From Ophryocystis elektroscirrha (Eukaryota; Apicomplexa; Conoidasida; Neogregarinorida; Ophryocystidae): a stretch of DNA of 64,000 nucleotides. A program made the translations under genes and the position numbers. The stretch is from positions 34,298 to 98,297 of the forward strand of contig JAQIFP010000011.1 of NCBI GenBank assembly GCA_030141585.1, read 5' to 3'. This document shows positions 10,946 through 23,329 of the stretch, piece after piece (positions within the stretch are counted from its first letter, which is position 1; every line of letters starts with the position of its first letter). The notes under the pieces are model-generated. The model made no database searches. It saw nothing but the letters and a program-made list of their open reading frames with translations, and was not told the origin of the DNA.

Positions 10946-13900
10946 TCAAGAAGCCTCTAATATTGACCTATGCATATGTAGGATAAGATCATGTTCATTT
11001 CCTAGAGCGATCTGTAAAACAAAATACTGTATTATTTGTTCAAATTAAGTTATTGTATAAGACTACAACTTATATTAATATAATTTATTCACATATATAT
11101 ATATATATACATATGTAAATATATATGTAAATATATATGTAAATATATATATTTTTATCTATATATATGAATATATATAATAGTAATATACATTTGAACA
11201 TATATATATATATGAACAAGTATATATATATTTATATTAATATACATATAAACATGTATTATATTAATTTATGAAGAATTTAATAAACACCACCTATATT
11301 ATTTTCAATGAATAACTGCGCCATAATTAGTGTAGCAAACAAGCATGTATTACCTTATGAACGTTGAGTAAATTTAAACACATATTATTAATAGTAATCA
11401 TAGAAGATTCAAGATTATTTGAATATTTTTTATTATCAAATATAAATCCTCTACCACGTATATCGACTAAAGCACATCTGTCCCCTTTATAGCTTGACGT
11501 AAAGTAAATTGTTTGGTTGGAAATAATCTTAACTAACTGAGGTATATTTGTTGGCTGTTCCAATAAACTTAAACAATTTTTTCCCCACGAGTATATTTGA
11601 TTATTTGCAGTAATGATAACACTGAACCCGTTAGCTGCGTGTACAAAGTTAACTCTAGATGAGTTAAAAGCTTGATTGTGTAATAAACAAGGCGTTGTAC
11701 GAATTTGATTGGTTTTTTCCCAGTTAATAAGTTCATTATTTTGTTCATTTGGGATAATGTCGTGTGATACTTGAGATCCACTCAAGCCTAGTTCAAAGTT
11801 TTCATTGGAGCCCCATACCCATAAATTATTACTGATATCCAATGCTAATGTGTGATTTATACCACAGCTTATATCAAGAAATTTAACTTCTTCGTTAATG
11901 TACTCTTCATCACATGAAACATCATTACTATTAACCTCATGATGACAGTTTTTGTTAGTACTGTCCATTGTACTAGTATCCTCATCATTTATATATAATT
12001 TATTATCGCTCAATTCTTTACTTATTACAGATATATATAGTGCACTTTTAGGTTCTTTTCTCCATAGACTAGAAAGAATATTTGACATATCATCATAAGT
12101 ATATACACGAATCCCTGTGGGTTTCAGTATATACTCAATACCTGATTTGATATTTGGTAATCCAAGTTTTCCATGTTTAGCCGAACCCCAGAGAAATAAC
12201 CTGCCATTATTATCAATAAAAGAAGAATAATCATAGCCACATCTTAATGTCTCTGGTACTATATTCTTTGGAAGTTGTATTAGGGTTGGATATTTACGTG
12301 ATACTAAATCATTTAACCCTAATTGTCCATATTCATTATATCCCCATGAGTACAAATTTTTTTCTGATAAGCAAATGACATAATTATTACCGCATGAAAT
12401 TTGTTGAATATTATTTAAAGTTTTTATCTGTGAGGGTATTGAAAACTTATTATAGTTATTGATTTCTGTATTATCTTCACAGTCTATGTGTTCAGTTTTT
12501 TTAATTGTATCGGATTTTTCGTCAATAAGGTTTCCAAAAGTATAAACACTTCCATTTTTGGTAAGGAAAACTGAGCAATACGCAGTAGTACATATGTCCA
12601 ATATTTGCATGTCTTTCAAATACGGATTCATTACAAATTCATCAATTACGAGTATCTCTGACGGTTCAGTTTCAGAAAAAACCTCATTCTTGTATATACT
12701 GTTCCATGATAGTTCTGGATTAGAAATTTTAGAGATATCATTATTTGATATATCCATATTGTAATGAGGTATGTCTAGTCCTAAGCAACCGTGTTTATTC
12801 TTTCCTCTTACAAAAATGGCGGTTTGAGGCATTTCATTTATGAAGCTAAACTGACTGTAATTTTTATTAAACTTATTAATATTGTCTGTATTGATAAAAG
12901 GTAACCCATATATATACAATGATGTTTCATTAGTATTTTGTAATACAGGGAAGTAATATTTCTTCATATCATTATTTGGTTGATGTGTATATATATATGA
13001 ATTATCCTCTAGGAAGTAACCAGATAATAAGCTTGTTTGAATTAACCAATAGATCGTATCTACGCTATAATTAATTTTTTTTGTTAAGTTTAAAATAGCG
13101 TCTTTTTCGGAAATATTATTAGTGTTAGATACTTTCAGTATTAATGGACAATTTGATATGTGAGCACATGCGCAACGAAATATATGTTCAGACCACGAAT
13201 ATATTTTTTTATATTTGTCATTCATCGATTTAGTTATATATGATAATAACCATGTTAAAAATATGATACAGGGATGACCAGATATATTAGATACACATGG
13301 ATTACCATAGAAGTACATACAATAATTTATACTATTAATTAATAAGTTCACGATGGTATAATAATCTATTTGATATATTATCAAATAAAGGCTATGCAAT
13401 ATTGTACATCCTAGAGAGATTTCTAAAGTATATGTGTTTATATTTAACAGTAAATTAAATATGATTTCTTTCAATTTCGCTGAAGATAATTTATCATCAA
13501 ATAATAAGGCCATACAACAGTTTGTTAACAAATACAGCACATATCTAGTGCCATAGAGGTCATTTACCGTATTCAACTTTAATATTTGTTCTACAAGTAA
13601 AACGCATTTTTCAATATCCTCATTAGTTAAAGTGTTAATAGAAGATGTAAAATATTGCAACACATTGTGATTTTCGTATAGTTTGTTGCTAGATTCCGCC
13701 GCATCACAAAACTGTCGGATTTCTTTCATAAAATTATATAAGTAAGTTGTTTCTTTTGTCTGTATAAAATCTTTTAAATTTACATGTGGCAAAGAAAGGA
13801 ATCGGTTATATGAATTATAGCATGAATGAATAAAATTTGTATCATTGGTATTCATTAGTATCACGGTTATACTTGCTAGTATAAGATTGGTATCTATTAG

Positions 13901-14815
13901 GTCTTTTTTCATAGGTATATAATAATCTTCGTCTAGTGTTGGTTTATGCATTTTAAACTTCTCTGATGCTTCTTGGGTATTTTCTTCAAAACTATTGTAC
14001 GAAGGAAACAAGGAGTATACATTAGGATGTAGATATAAAATCTTTATTGGATGAATATGACATTTATATGCAATACATTGCAATAGTAGAAAAGAATTTT
14101 CTTGTGCCTATCGTATATATATAGAATTATTTATATTACTATTTTAATAACTTCATGAATCATGGTTTTTTCCAAAGGTATTTTGTAATAGTAGTAGGCC
14201 TAAATTGAGGCAGATATAACAAAACGATTGTTGAATTAATGTATTTAATTATATTAATATATATATGATAAAATCTCAAATTTGCTGCTATTTCCTACTG
14301 TACGAAATATACATATATACGCATTTATACATATGCATACAATATTGATAAAAATAATATTTCTAATATTTATATTTTCGGTATAACTATTTTGAACATA
14401 ATAGTGCTAATATATATACGTATGTATATATATTCATAGTTTAAAATTATATTAGTTTCAAACTATTTGTTACTCACGTCAATATAATTAAGCCACATTG
14501 AAAGTATAAGGTTGTATTTTACAACGGTAAAATTTTCAATAGATGCTTGACCATAATCTGTAACATTTGAAAGATCTCTGAATAAATCTTAAACCATAAC
14601 ATTATTTTACGGGTTATATAAAAGATATTGTACAAGGGAAGAAGCTGTTTCACGTTTAACTGCGTTTTTGGCTGTTTTCAAGTAAACAAATCTAAATGTC
14701 ATAGCATTATTATGATATTTATTATTATAATTATTAATATTATAATTACAATCATTATTATTATACTTATTATTATTATACTGTTATTATTATTATTATA
14801 ATTGTTATTATTATT

Positions 14816-14852
<37 letters not shown>

Positions 14853-17410
14853 CAATATAGCTTACGTGGTTTGCTGCTCAATAACTTGTGTAACTCCAGT
14901 ACTGACTAAACTGCAAGCTATCAAATTTTTGAGCCAAGTTGACGAATATATAGGGTTATTAGTATTGCTACTATTATTTCTTTCCATATACCAAAAAAGC
15001 CATAAAGTTATGCTCCATTTTAGTCCAAAATATTTGAATATGGCATGTAAGGATTTTATTGAACGTATTGATTGTGGCCCTTGAGCTATTAAATATGAGT
15101 ATATACTTTCTATATCTAAATTAGATGGATAGGGCCCATATGCTGCATTGACGTTCATTATATGTGAATGATATGCTGGTAAAATTACAAAAGAATTAGA
15201 CGCCCAAGGATAAGATAATAATATACGTCTTCCTCCTCGTCTTGTCGCTACTCTTTTTTTCTGTATTGTCAATTGTAAAGTACTACTTGATACGTTAGGT
15301 TTCCATAATGCGCAGTTCTTATTATATATATTGATTTTATATATTAAAGAGCGCTCTGTAACTGCTAGAAAGTCCTCTAATACTGGATCATAAGATAATA
15401 TTGAATCAATACTACAGTTCAAATGTTCAGCTGCAAAGTTTAATACAAGTCTTTCATTCCAATTTGGTTCCAAGTAAAGTATACCTACGACTTCATCATT
15501 AATTACTGCTATGGCTACTTGTTTGTTTACATCAGAATTTGGCTTCAATATACTTTCACTTATTAAATCTATTTCATAGCTATCTTCGGAACGTACTTCT
15601 AACTTATCAGAAATAGTTGTATTTGTGGTGTCTTTACTTATCATACTTATTTTGTAACAAAAATACTTCTTTAAAAAACTGGTTATAACTAAATTATTGC
15701 TATATTGACAAGAACGTAGAGCATTCATAAACTGTAAGTTTTCATCTAAATTGTCTTCATCATTTAAAAGATTATTTTTGGAATGATTTATTTCATTCCA
15801 AAAATATGGAATCAGTATTCCTCGTATTAAAATATATATACATACTGAAATTATTTCTTGGGGATTTAACTGGTGTAAAGTATATGGTACAAATCGTGGA
15901 CTATAAAATGTATATGAAGATATAGTATTAGGTAATTTAGATACAATATTCTTGATATGTGATAAATTATCATCAAGTCCAGTGGAATTTACTTTTTTTC
16001 CTTTAAAATAATTACTCCATGTATCAATTATATATTTTTCTGTGTATGACGGGGTTTGCTTATCATAATTCATTAAATTAATATTAGTTAAATAATCACT
16101 GTCATTTTTTATGATATTGTTTTCAGTTATTTCATTAAGAGGAATATGCGGAATATTAGAACGCGTTTCGCTTGGTTCAAAAGCGACTGCTCTAAATACA
16201 CCAATATCAAGATATTTAACAAAAGCAGTTAAGGGGTGTACATTACCGAGTAAATTATTAAATATGTGCGTTTGCCCATACATCATATTATTTTTTATCA
16301 ACTTTATATGTTCGTTAGTGAGTATCACATGAAACCATACGTTATACAATTCAAATCCAATAAATGCCCACTCTTCCATTTTGCTTCCTAAAACTTCATC
16401 TGTGCATTTGGAAGGGTTTAAGCTTTCCAGTAATACTACATCTGAAGCTATTAATGTTTCCTCTTTATAGCCGACTGGTAGAAGTGTCATGCGTCTTGGT
16501 CCAGTTCTCCCCGTTGGTATCGGGTTTTGACCGATTTTAGAGGCATTATAATTCATTATTTTCCTAGCCAAAATTATTTTAGACTTATCACATTTCAAGG
16601 CTTCAGCGATGACTAAAGTCATCCATGTAAAATGTTGCTGTATTCTAATAAGATTTTGGTATGCATCTATGACATTGCTCAAATCGTCTAAGTTCACATC
16701 TGATAGAGCATTATAAAGGATCCTGCATACTTCAAGCCATTCCTAATTACCACAGTTCAATACCAGTGTTACCGAATATATGAACATATACAGTTTATAC
16801 TTGTGCATATTCTATATAGGTAATTTATTTTTTGCAATTGTGTATATATTATTTATCATAGAATATTTACACGGTGTCCCTATGTAAATGTAATACATTA
16901 TGTGTCTATTATACGACGATGTATACGTATCATGTTTCATATTATACATTAAAGTTCTTTTAAATATATAACGTTAATAACCTAAAAGTTTGATTATCTA
17001 AAGATAGGAAATAATTTTTTCAAGGCATAAAAACAGACCTGATGCCAATTCCGTGGTGGTAGATCAAACAAGTAACCTAAATACATAATTGCACAGTCCG
17101 GTTTGAGAGGTGCATGTTGGAATACATTGTCCCAAGTTCTCCAAGTATGTTCTCTGGAGGCGAAATTCTGAACAGGTTTTATCAGTAAATCGTCATAGGA
17201 CAAAAATAAAATATAGTTTTTAATTTTCTGTTGGTATGATAACAAAAGAGCAGCATCATTTATCAATTGTAAAGGTATTTCAAAAATAGTGTTATTCAAG
17301 AAAAATTTGTACTCATTCAATTTAATTAGCTTGAATATTGTCTCATTGGTTATAAAGGTATCAGGCGTTACTACGTTATGTTTGTTTGATTTAGAGCTCC
17401 AACACCCCAT
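10946..17410 (-). CDS. Large RCC1-repeat protein with N-myristoylation-type start (about 1,722 aa)
   Basis: Five exons in phase: 17410-17039, 16742-14866, 14577-14478, 14107-11354 and 11011-10946. The N-terminus MGCWSSK has Gly2, Cys3 and Ser6, the pattern for co-translational N-myristoylation plus palmitoylation, so membrane attachment is likely. Residues from about 125 to 1,000 are a helical region I do not recognise. The C-terminal third carries RCC1-type repeats, recognisable as CGNNYVICLSEKNLYSWGYN, EYGQLGLND, LFLWGSAKHGKLGL, SCGINHTLAL and LWVWGSNENFELGL, with a last half-repeat (IALGNEH) in the tiny final exon. These form a beta-propeller used for GTPase regulation, lipid or chromatin binding in other proteins. 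No HECT, PH or FYVE domain is visible. Its start faces the NUP42 gene across a 478 bp spacer. Confidence 0.8.
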
Positions 17411-17888
17411 AAATTATTATTACTTATATGAGGTGAAGCTTATTCACATGTATGTCTATTGAATTTCATTTTGTATTATTTTAGTATATTGCAACACATT
17501 AGTTTACGTTTTTGTGTAATATATTTTAATTATTTTCAAATTATTCTAATAATAAAGTTTACATACCAGATTAACTTATTTAAAAGTAACTTCTTTTAAT
17601 TATATTATTATTAATTATTTGGGCACTACTTCAATTTTTTGGTACATTTTTTACATTATATTTATTATGCATATTTTTCTTATACAAATGAGCAACCGTC
17701 TGTACAAAGATAATTTCTATTTTATAACACAAAATTTATATTATAATTTGAGTATAAATTAACTTAATTTAGCATATATCAAATACGTTTTTATTTATAA
17801 TGCTTAATTTTGAATCAAAGAAAAAATCTTTAAACAAAAAAAAAAAGTTTAGGTCTCACGAAATAATTATGAAAAATTATTAAAATAA
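17411..17888. promoter_or_regulatory. Divergent promoter region (RCC1 protein / NUP42-like)
   Basis: The 478 bp between two divergent start codons. The sequence is AT-rich without long tandem repeats, and no conserved box is obvious by eye. Assignment as a promoter rests only on gene orientation. Confidence 0.5.
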
Positions 17889-19188
17889 ATGTCAAATACG
17901 TCTAAAACTGTATGCCGGTTTTATCTTCAAGGAAAATGTGTGTATGGCTCTGAATGCAGATTTTTGCATCAAAATAAACCCAAAGCAGCCGCTGAAGAAG
18001 TTTCACCTTATACAATTTTGAAAGAGCGTTGGGATAGCTTGTTATGGAAAGGCACTTGTAAGTTATCATGCAACAGCTATTTTATACAATTTAGCGATAT
18101 GGACAAAAAATTCAGAACAACCTGCATTTGAAGGTAAGAGTTTTCTTGCTCTTTAATTAATTTATTGACAGGGTTAGGTTTAACTATGGAAGAGATAAGG
18201 TGGATATTTTACCAGCAGCCATCTTCAAATTGGAGACAGCTTCAAGTACAGTTCTTAAAATCGATTGAAGAGAAACGTATCAATTGGCTTCAAGATTATG
18301 AAATGAAAAGTAACTTCTAATATGAAGTACTATATTTTAAGATACGAAGACATCTTCATTATTTTCAAGCAACAATACTTCTTCATTATTTGGAAATACT
18401 AATATCGAAAACCCTCCTTTATTCTCTAACATTAATAACTCCAATACTGTATCTATATTTGGTTCATCGAATCAAACAGCAAATCCTCCCGTCTCAAACT
18501 CTTTATTCTCCACACCAAATAATAACATATTTGGGAACCAGTCTTTATTTAGTAGTACACAGCAAACACCAACAATTTCTTCATTCAATACTGCACCACA
18601 GCAACTTAATTTATTCGGACAATCTAATAACACATTTGATTGTTCAAATAATACTACTTTACTTAGTTCGGAACCAAATGCATTTAGTTCCTCTCAACAA
18701 CATCCATTTTACAATAAGTTCAATAATACTTCAAATACAAACAATGTTATAAATCCTCAACCTGCCATAGGTATAGTCAAATAACTATAACTACCAATCA
18801 ATAGCTTAAGACGTAAAACTTTGTAAAACTTACTATGTTAAATGTTTCTCCATATATATCTGATTCCATCTTTTTATATTTTATTAAATATAATAATATA
18901 TATATATAAATACTTTTCAATAAAAAATATCTTAATATCTGTAGATGTATTGGAAGTATTATATAACTATAATGTAATAAATTATAATATATATTATATT
19001 CATTTATATACTTTATAATTTGATATATTATTTGCGTACAAATATATATTATATATATATATAATATGATATTAGACACATCTGCTGATATCAATACTCA
19101 AGCTGCCCAAATAAAGCAAGCATATAATTTAAACCATGAAGTTTGGGAAGTTGCTGCATATTTATGTCCTGAGTTTCCAGTAATATGA
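17889..19188 (+). CDS. NUP42: NUP42/NUPL2-like nucleoporin (CCCH zinc finger plus FG repeats)
   Basis: Five exons in phase (17889-18057, 18095-18133, 18172-18309, 18342-18770, 19076-19188) give 295 residues. The N-terminus has one CCCH zinc finger, CRFYLQGKCVYGSECRFLH (residues 9-27, spacing 7-5-3), followed by a helical segment and then an Asn/Ser/Gln-rich region of about 140 residues with SLFG, IFG and LFG dipeptide repeats. The C-terminal exon contributes a short helical segment (VWEVAAYLCPEFPV). This architecture is that of Nup42/NUPL2 (hCG1), a cytoplasmic-side nuclear pore component that binds Gle1 and aids mRNA export through DEAD-box helicase activation. Other CCCH proteins lack the FG part. 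Two of the introns are under 40 nt. Confidence 0.8.
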
Positions 19189-19422
19189 AATAAACATATC
19201 AGATTTTTATAGAATTACAAAGTACCGTTAAATCCACCCCCTTTTAATATAAACAATATTAAGCTTTAAAGTTGTGTGTTTTTTTTATAATAATTATAAG
19301 ACTAAAATCTTAGATATTTATGAGCAAGAAATAATTTATTTTAACATAGTTATTCGTAAACTTTTCAAATATGTCCCATCTATAATTTTAACAAATTTGT
19401 TTCCAGTCACAGAATTTGAAAA

Positions 19423-20421
19423 ATGGCCACAGTAAAAACTACAATCAAAACAGAAACATGTGCATATACAGAATATAAAATATACCCTGGACATGGTACT
19501 AAATGTATCACCAAGGATGGAAAGTCTCACATTCTGATTAATTCTAAAGCCGACAGTTTATTCCACCAAAAGATTAAACCCGTTAGATTGACATGGACTC
19601 AGGTACTAAAGTGTATATATGTTATTAATTATATAATAATTTTTTTTTTATATACTAAATATACCACTATTGCTTTTATATACAGATAAAGTTAATATAT
19701 ACTTTATTAAGTTAATTTATATATTATTATATAAATTTATATATTATATTATATATGAAATATGTAAAGATATTTATAATAGAGTATATTGGTTGCATTA
19801 TTCTCGTATATATGTAGTTTATGAGGTTATAAATAATTACTTTTTTAGGTATGGAGACGTATGAATAAAAAAGTTCGTCACATGGATGGTACTGGTAAAA
19901 GACGGGTTCGTAAAGTTGTTCGTACTCAAAAACCAATTATTGGACTCACTCTTGAAGACATTAAAAAGAAAACTGCTGCTGCCAAAAGTGTACCTGTAAG
20001 CAATTTACTAAATATTTTACCTTAACTAATTATAAATGTCATTCTATATACATGCAAAAAGATATACGAAATACATGTTTTACATAAAATATATTTTAAG
20101 CTAAATTGTATAGTAATAAGCATGTATAATTGTTAATAAAAAAAAAAAAAAATTTTTTTTTTGTTTTTTCATATATATAAGGAAGGAACTTTTTGTTTTA
20201 AAAGTTATATTGTTTTTTTTTTAGTCAGCTCGAGTTGCTGCATTGAATGAAAGCCGTGCTCGCCATAAAGAGCAATCCGAAAAAGCAAAACATGGCAAAG
20301 GATTACCTAAAGTAAGACTTATTTATATTATTTACAATAAACTTAATAGATTCCAAAGCAAATGACTCAAATACCAAAGAATCAACCTAAAGTAAATAAA
20401 CAGCAAGGAGCTAGACGTTGA
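19423..20421 (+). CDS. RPL24: 60S ribosomal protein L24 (eL24)
   Basis: Four exons in phase: 19423-19602, 19849-19995, 20225-20311 and 20350-20421, 161 residues versus 157 in human. The eL24 domain is present, with YTEYKIYPGHGTKCITKDGK-type sequence, LTWTQVWRRMNKK across the first intron, the RKVVRTQKPIIGLTLEDI segment and the Lys/Arg-rich C-terminal helix ending in QGARR. The second Cys of the usual CxxS/CxF motif is replaced: the N-terminus reads ETCAYTEYKI, so the zinc-binding pattern is reduced, as in eukaryotic cytosolic versions. eL24 bridges the 60S and 40S subunits. The TRM6 start codon is only 57 bp after the TGA stop. Confidence 0.95.
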
Positions 20422-20478
20422 TTTTTTTTCTAAAACTGTTTTTTAGTATTTATTCATGTAAAAATAGACAATCTCCTG

Positions 20479-22347
20479 ATGGCACGACGTGTTAATGAAA
20501 ATGAATGGCTTATACTTAAAACAAATCAAGGTCTTCGCATATTAGTACGTGCTACCAAAGAACAACCAAATATCAAAATTGGCAAATGCCAACTTGAACC
20601 AAATTGGTTACTAGAACATGCTTGTGTTGGATCTACCTATGAAATACACACGAATGATGTTCAAATATGTGAAAATGAAGAAGAGGCTGACTTTGAGTCA
20701 CAAGGTAGATAATCTGTAAACTTTTTATAATTCATGGCTTTATGATACAGCTAAACCAGTCTATCTATATCTACCGCTTAATCTATTGTTCTTATATTTA
20801 ATAAATTTATAGTAAATAAATATATTAAATTTCGAATATATTTTTTTTTAAATAGTAGTTTATATACCAGTATAGATGTGTAACCATATATATAAAATTT
20901 TTTCACATTTAACATACAATATTTAAATAAATATATATTATAGTATTTTATGCACAAACATAAAATTATATTTATAATTAAATGTGAAAAATAAACAATC
21001 TATAATAAAACTTATATTTTTATATATATAAAATTTAAATTATACAGATCATGCTGTATATTGCATGTTTTAACTTTAATATATTACGATAAATAAGCTA
21101 TAACGTTCTGAAAAACCTATTCTATGAAAAAAATAATTTAATACAGACATTTGATCTAGAGGGGAGTTAATAAAATATTAGATTTGTAAGATACACAATA
21201 AATGATGCATATTCAGGCACCTTCATGTTCACTTTGTATTTGTATTTTATTAAATTATTTATTATATTAATTGAGATATATTAAAAATGATTTTTGAACT
21301 CAGCTGGAGGTGAAGATGCTTCTAACCAGTATTTATTCGACAATAATACAGCACAGAAACTGACTTCTGATGAAGTCAGTAAAATGAAGACTGACGGATT
21401 AAATGGCAAACAAGTTGTCGATGCCCTTATGCAAAACAGTGAAACGTTTCAAGAGAAAACCGCTTTCGCAAAAAAGAAATATATTCAAAAAAAAATACGC
21501 AAGTGTGACTAAGTAGAAATTATATTATTGATATATATATATATATGTATTATTATATACTACCATAATATATACACTAACACTAATAACGTTAAATTAC
21601 CAATATTACTGTTTATTATTTTAATTAGTTGCATAATTTATTTCTATAAATTATAGTATCTGTTTGGAGTTGATTGAAAAAAGAGTATTTTTAAGAAATT
21701 AAATAAATTACACATTTTAGACATTGTCAACAATTTACTATATTCCCTGCAACCCTTCTAGAGCTAACTGAATTCAAATATAGCCGTGGACTTTCAAACG
21801 CAACGTAAGATATGTATATATATATATATATATATAAAATATCTGTAATTATATAAGTACTAGTGAATTTAACATAAATACTATTCTTTACATTCTATAA
21901 AAATAGCAATATACTGGTAACGTATTTTATGACGTGTCGGATATAATAAATATTTTAATTTTGCTAAAATTAATTAATTGCTAATAGTGGCCTAAGATTT
22001 GATTATTTGTACCATATGATTCAATACGTAGAATCAGATTCTAGTGTTCTAGTATTGGATCAGTCTACTGGATTACTTATTGGAGGAGTTATTCAAAAGT
22101 TAGCTGGTCATGGATGCGTATACCAATTAACCAAAAAAAAAATGAAGGATGTTAGTGCCACCAGATTTAATATGTCACTAGAATATTTCAAAAACATAAA
22201 AAAAATTGATCTGGACAAGGTAACTAAATACAATACTTAAAGTTTTCCTGTATATATTTTCTTGTAAATTATATTTAGGCAGGTTTTCTAGCTTTTTTAC
22301 AGCATATATATATACATGTATATACCAAAACGAAGTTATATATATAC

Positions 22348-22386
<39 letters not shown>

Positions 22387-23292
22387 ATTTTTATTTATTA
22401 TTGTATAATTTTTTTGAATAATTTATTACATATTGGTATCAGTTTTTAACAGTGATTAAAAGTATGGAACCGTTTCACAAGAGTAAAAAAACGAATGAAG
22501 ATGAAATGCAAACAAATATAAAAGAAATTATTCAAGAGGACAATTCTAAAGAAGTTAATAATGAAGTGGATTCCGAAATGGTTTCTTCAATAAATGATAC
22601 AAAAGAGAATTCAACACTGAAGGAAGAACTGTCATCAGAGACTGATGACTTAATAACGCTCAAAGAGCTTGATACGAATAAAGTTAACTCTATTTTAGTT
22701 GTCCTCCAGGCGGACGATCAAAATGCTGTGCAGTATCTTTTATTAATGCTTGAATGCATTAAAAGAAATTTAGTCCCTAGTAAGAATTATTCTATAGATA
22801 TTACTGGTTTAAATAATTAAAAGTTATTTATATACTCTTTTAATTCAACTAAAGTCATTAATTAGTTACATTTGTTGACATATTTATATAAGCATATTAT
22901 TGAAACTTTATTATAATAACTATTAATTATTATTATTAATTATTATAATATTTATTGAGATAAATTAATATTAAATTAAGGTTTATAGCATATTATAAGA
23001 AGATAATAAGGAAATTGTGATAATTGCATACTGTTTATTTGGTAGATGGAAGATTTTGTATATACAGTGCAAATTTTGCGCACGCAAAACTAGCTAGTGC
23101 AGAATTATCTGAATACTGTTACGGAATGCATTGCGAAGAACTCTTTTTAAGAGAATATCAAGTAATTTTTTGCATAAATTTTTACTATATTGTATATAGA
23201 TTGCATTTAATCGAACTCACCCTTTAATGGGTGCTTCGCAACGGATATATTCAGGATTTTTACTAAATGGTTTTCGATTATTTGATGATTAA
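20479..23292 (+). CDS. TRM6: tRNA (adenine-58-N1)-methyltransferase non-catalytic subunit TRM6/GCD10
   Basis: Seven exons in phase: 20479-20704, 21304-21502, 21721-21804, 21988-22219, 22443-22779, 23046-23161 and 23200-23292, giving 428 residues. The N-terminal barrel (VNENEWLILKTNQG) is followed by the family block NNTAQKLTSDEVSKMKTDGL with QVVDALMQNSETFQEKTAFA. Next comes the Rossmann-like domain starting GLRFDYLYHMIQYV and LLIGGVIQKLAG, an acidic insert in exon 5, and the C-terminal LREYQ...NRTHPLMGASQ motif just before the stop. TRM6 partners the catalytic subunit TRM61 and binds tRNA to make m1A58. The degenerate SAM site is normal for this subunit. It converges with the ATR-like gene, with 37 bp between the stops. 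Confidence 0.93.
20713..21303. other. Long first intron of TRM6, TA-rich
   Basis: Within the intron 20705-21303. It holds short TA-rich tracts only, and I see no nested gene. Confidence 0.5.
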
Positions 23293-23329
23293 AAAACATA
23301 AAAATACATATAAATGAAAAAAATAAGAT

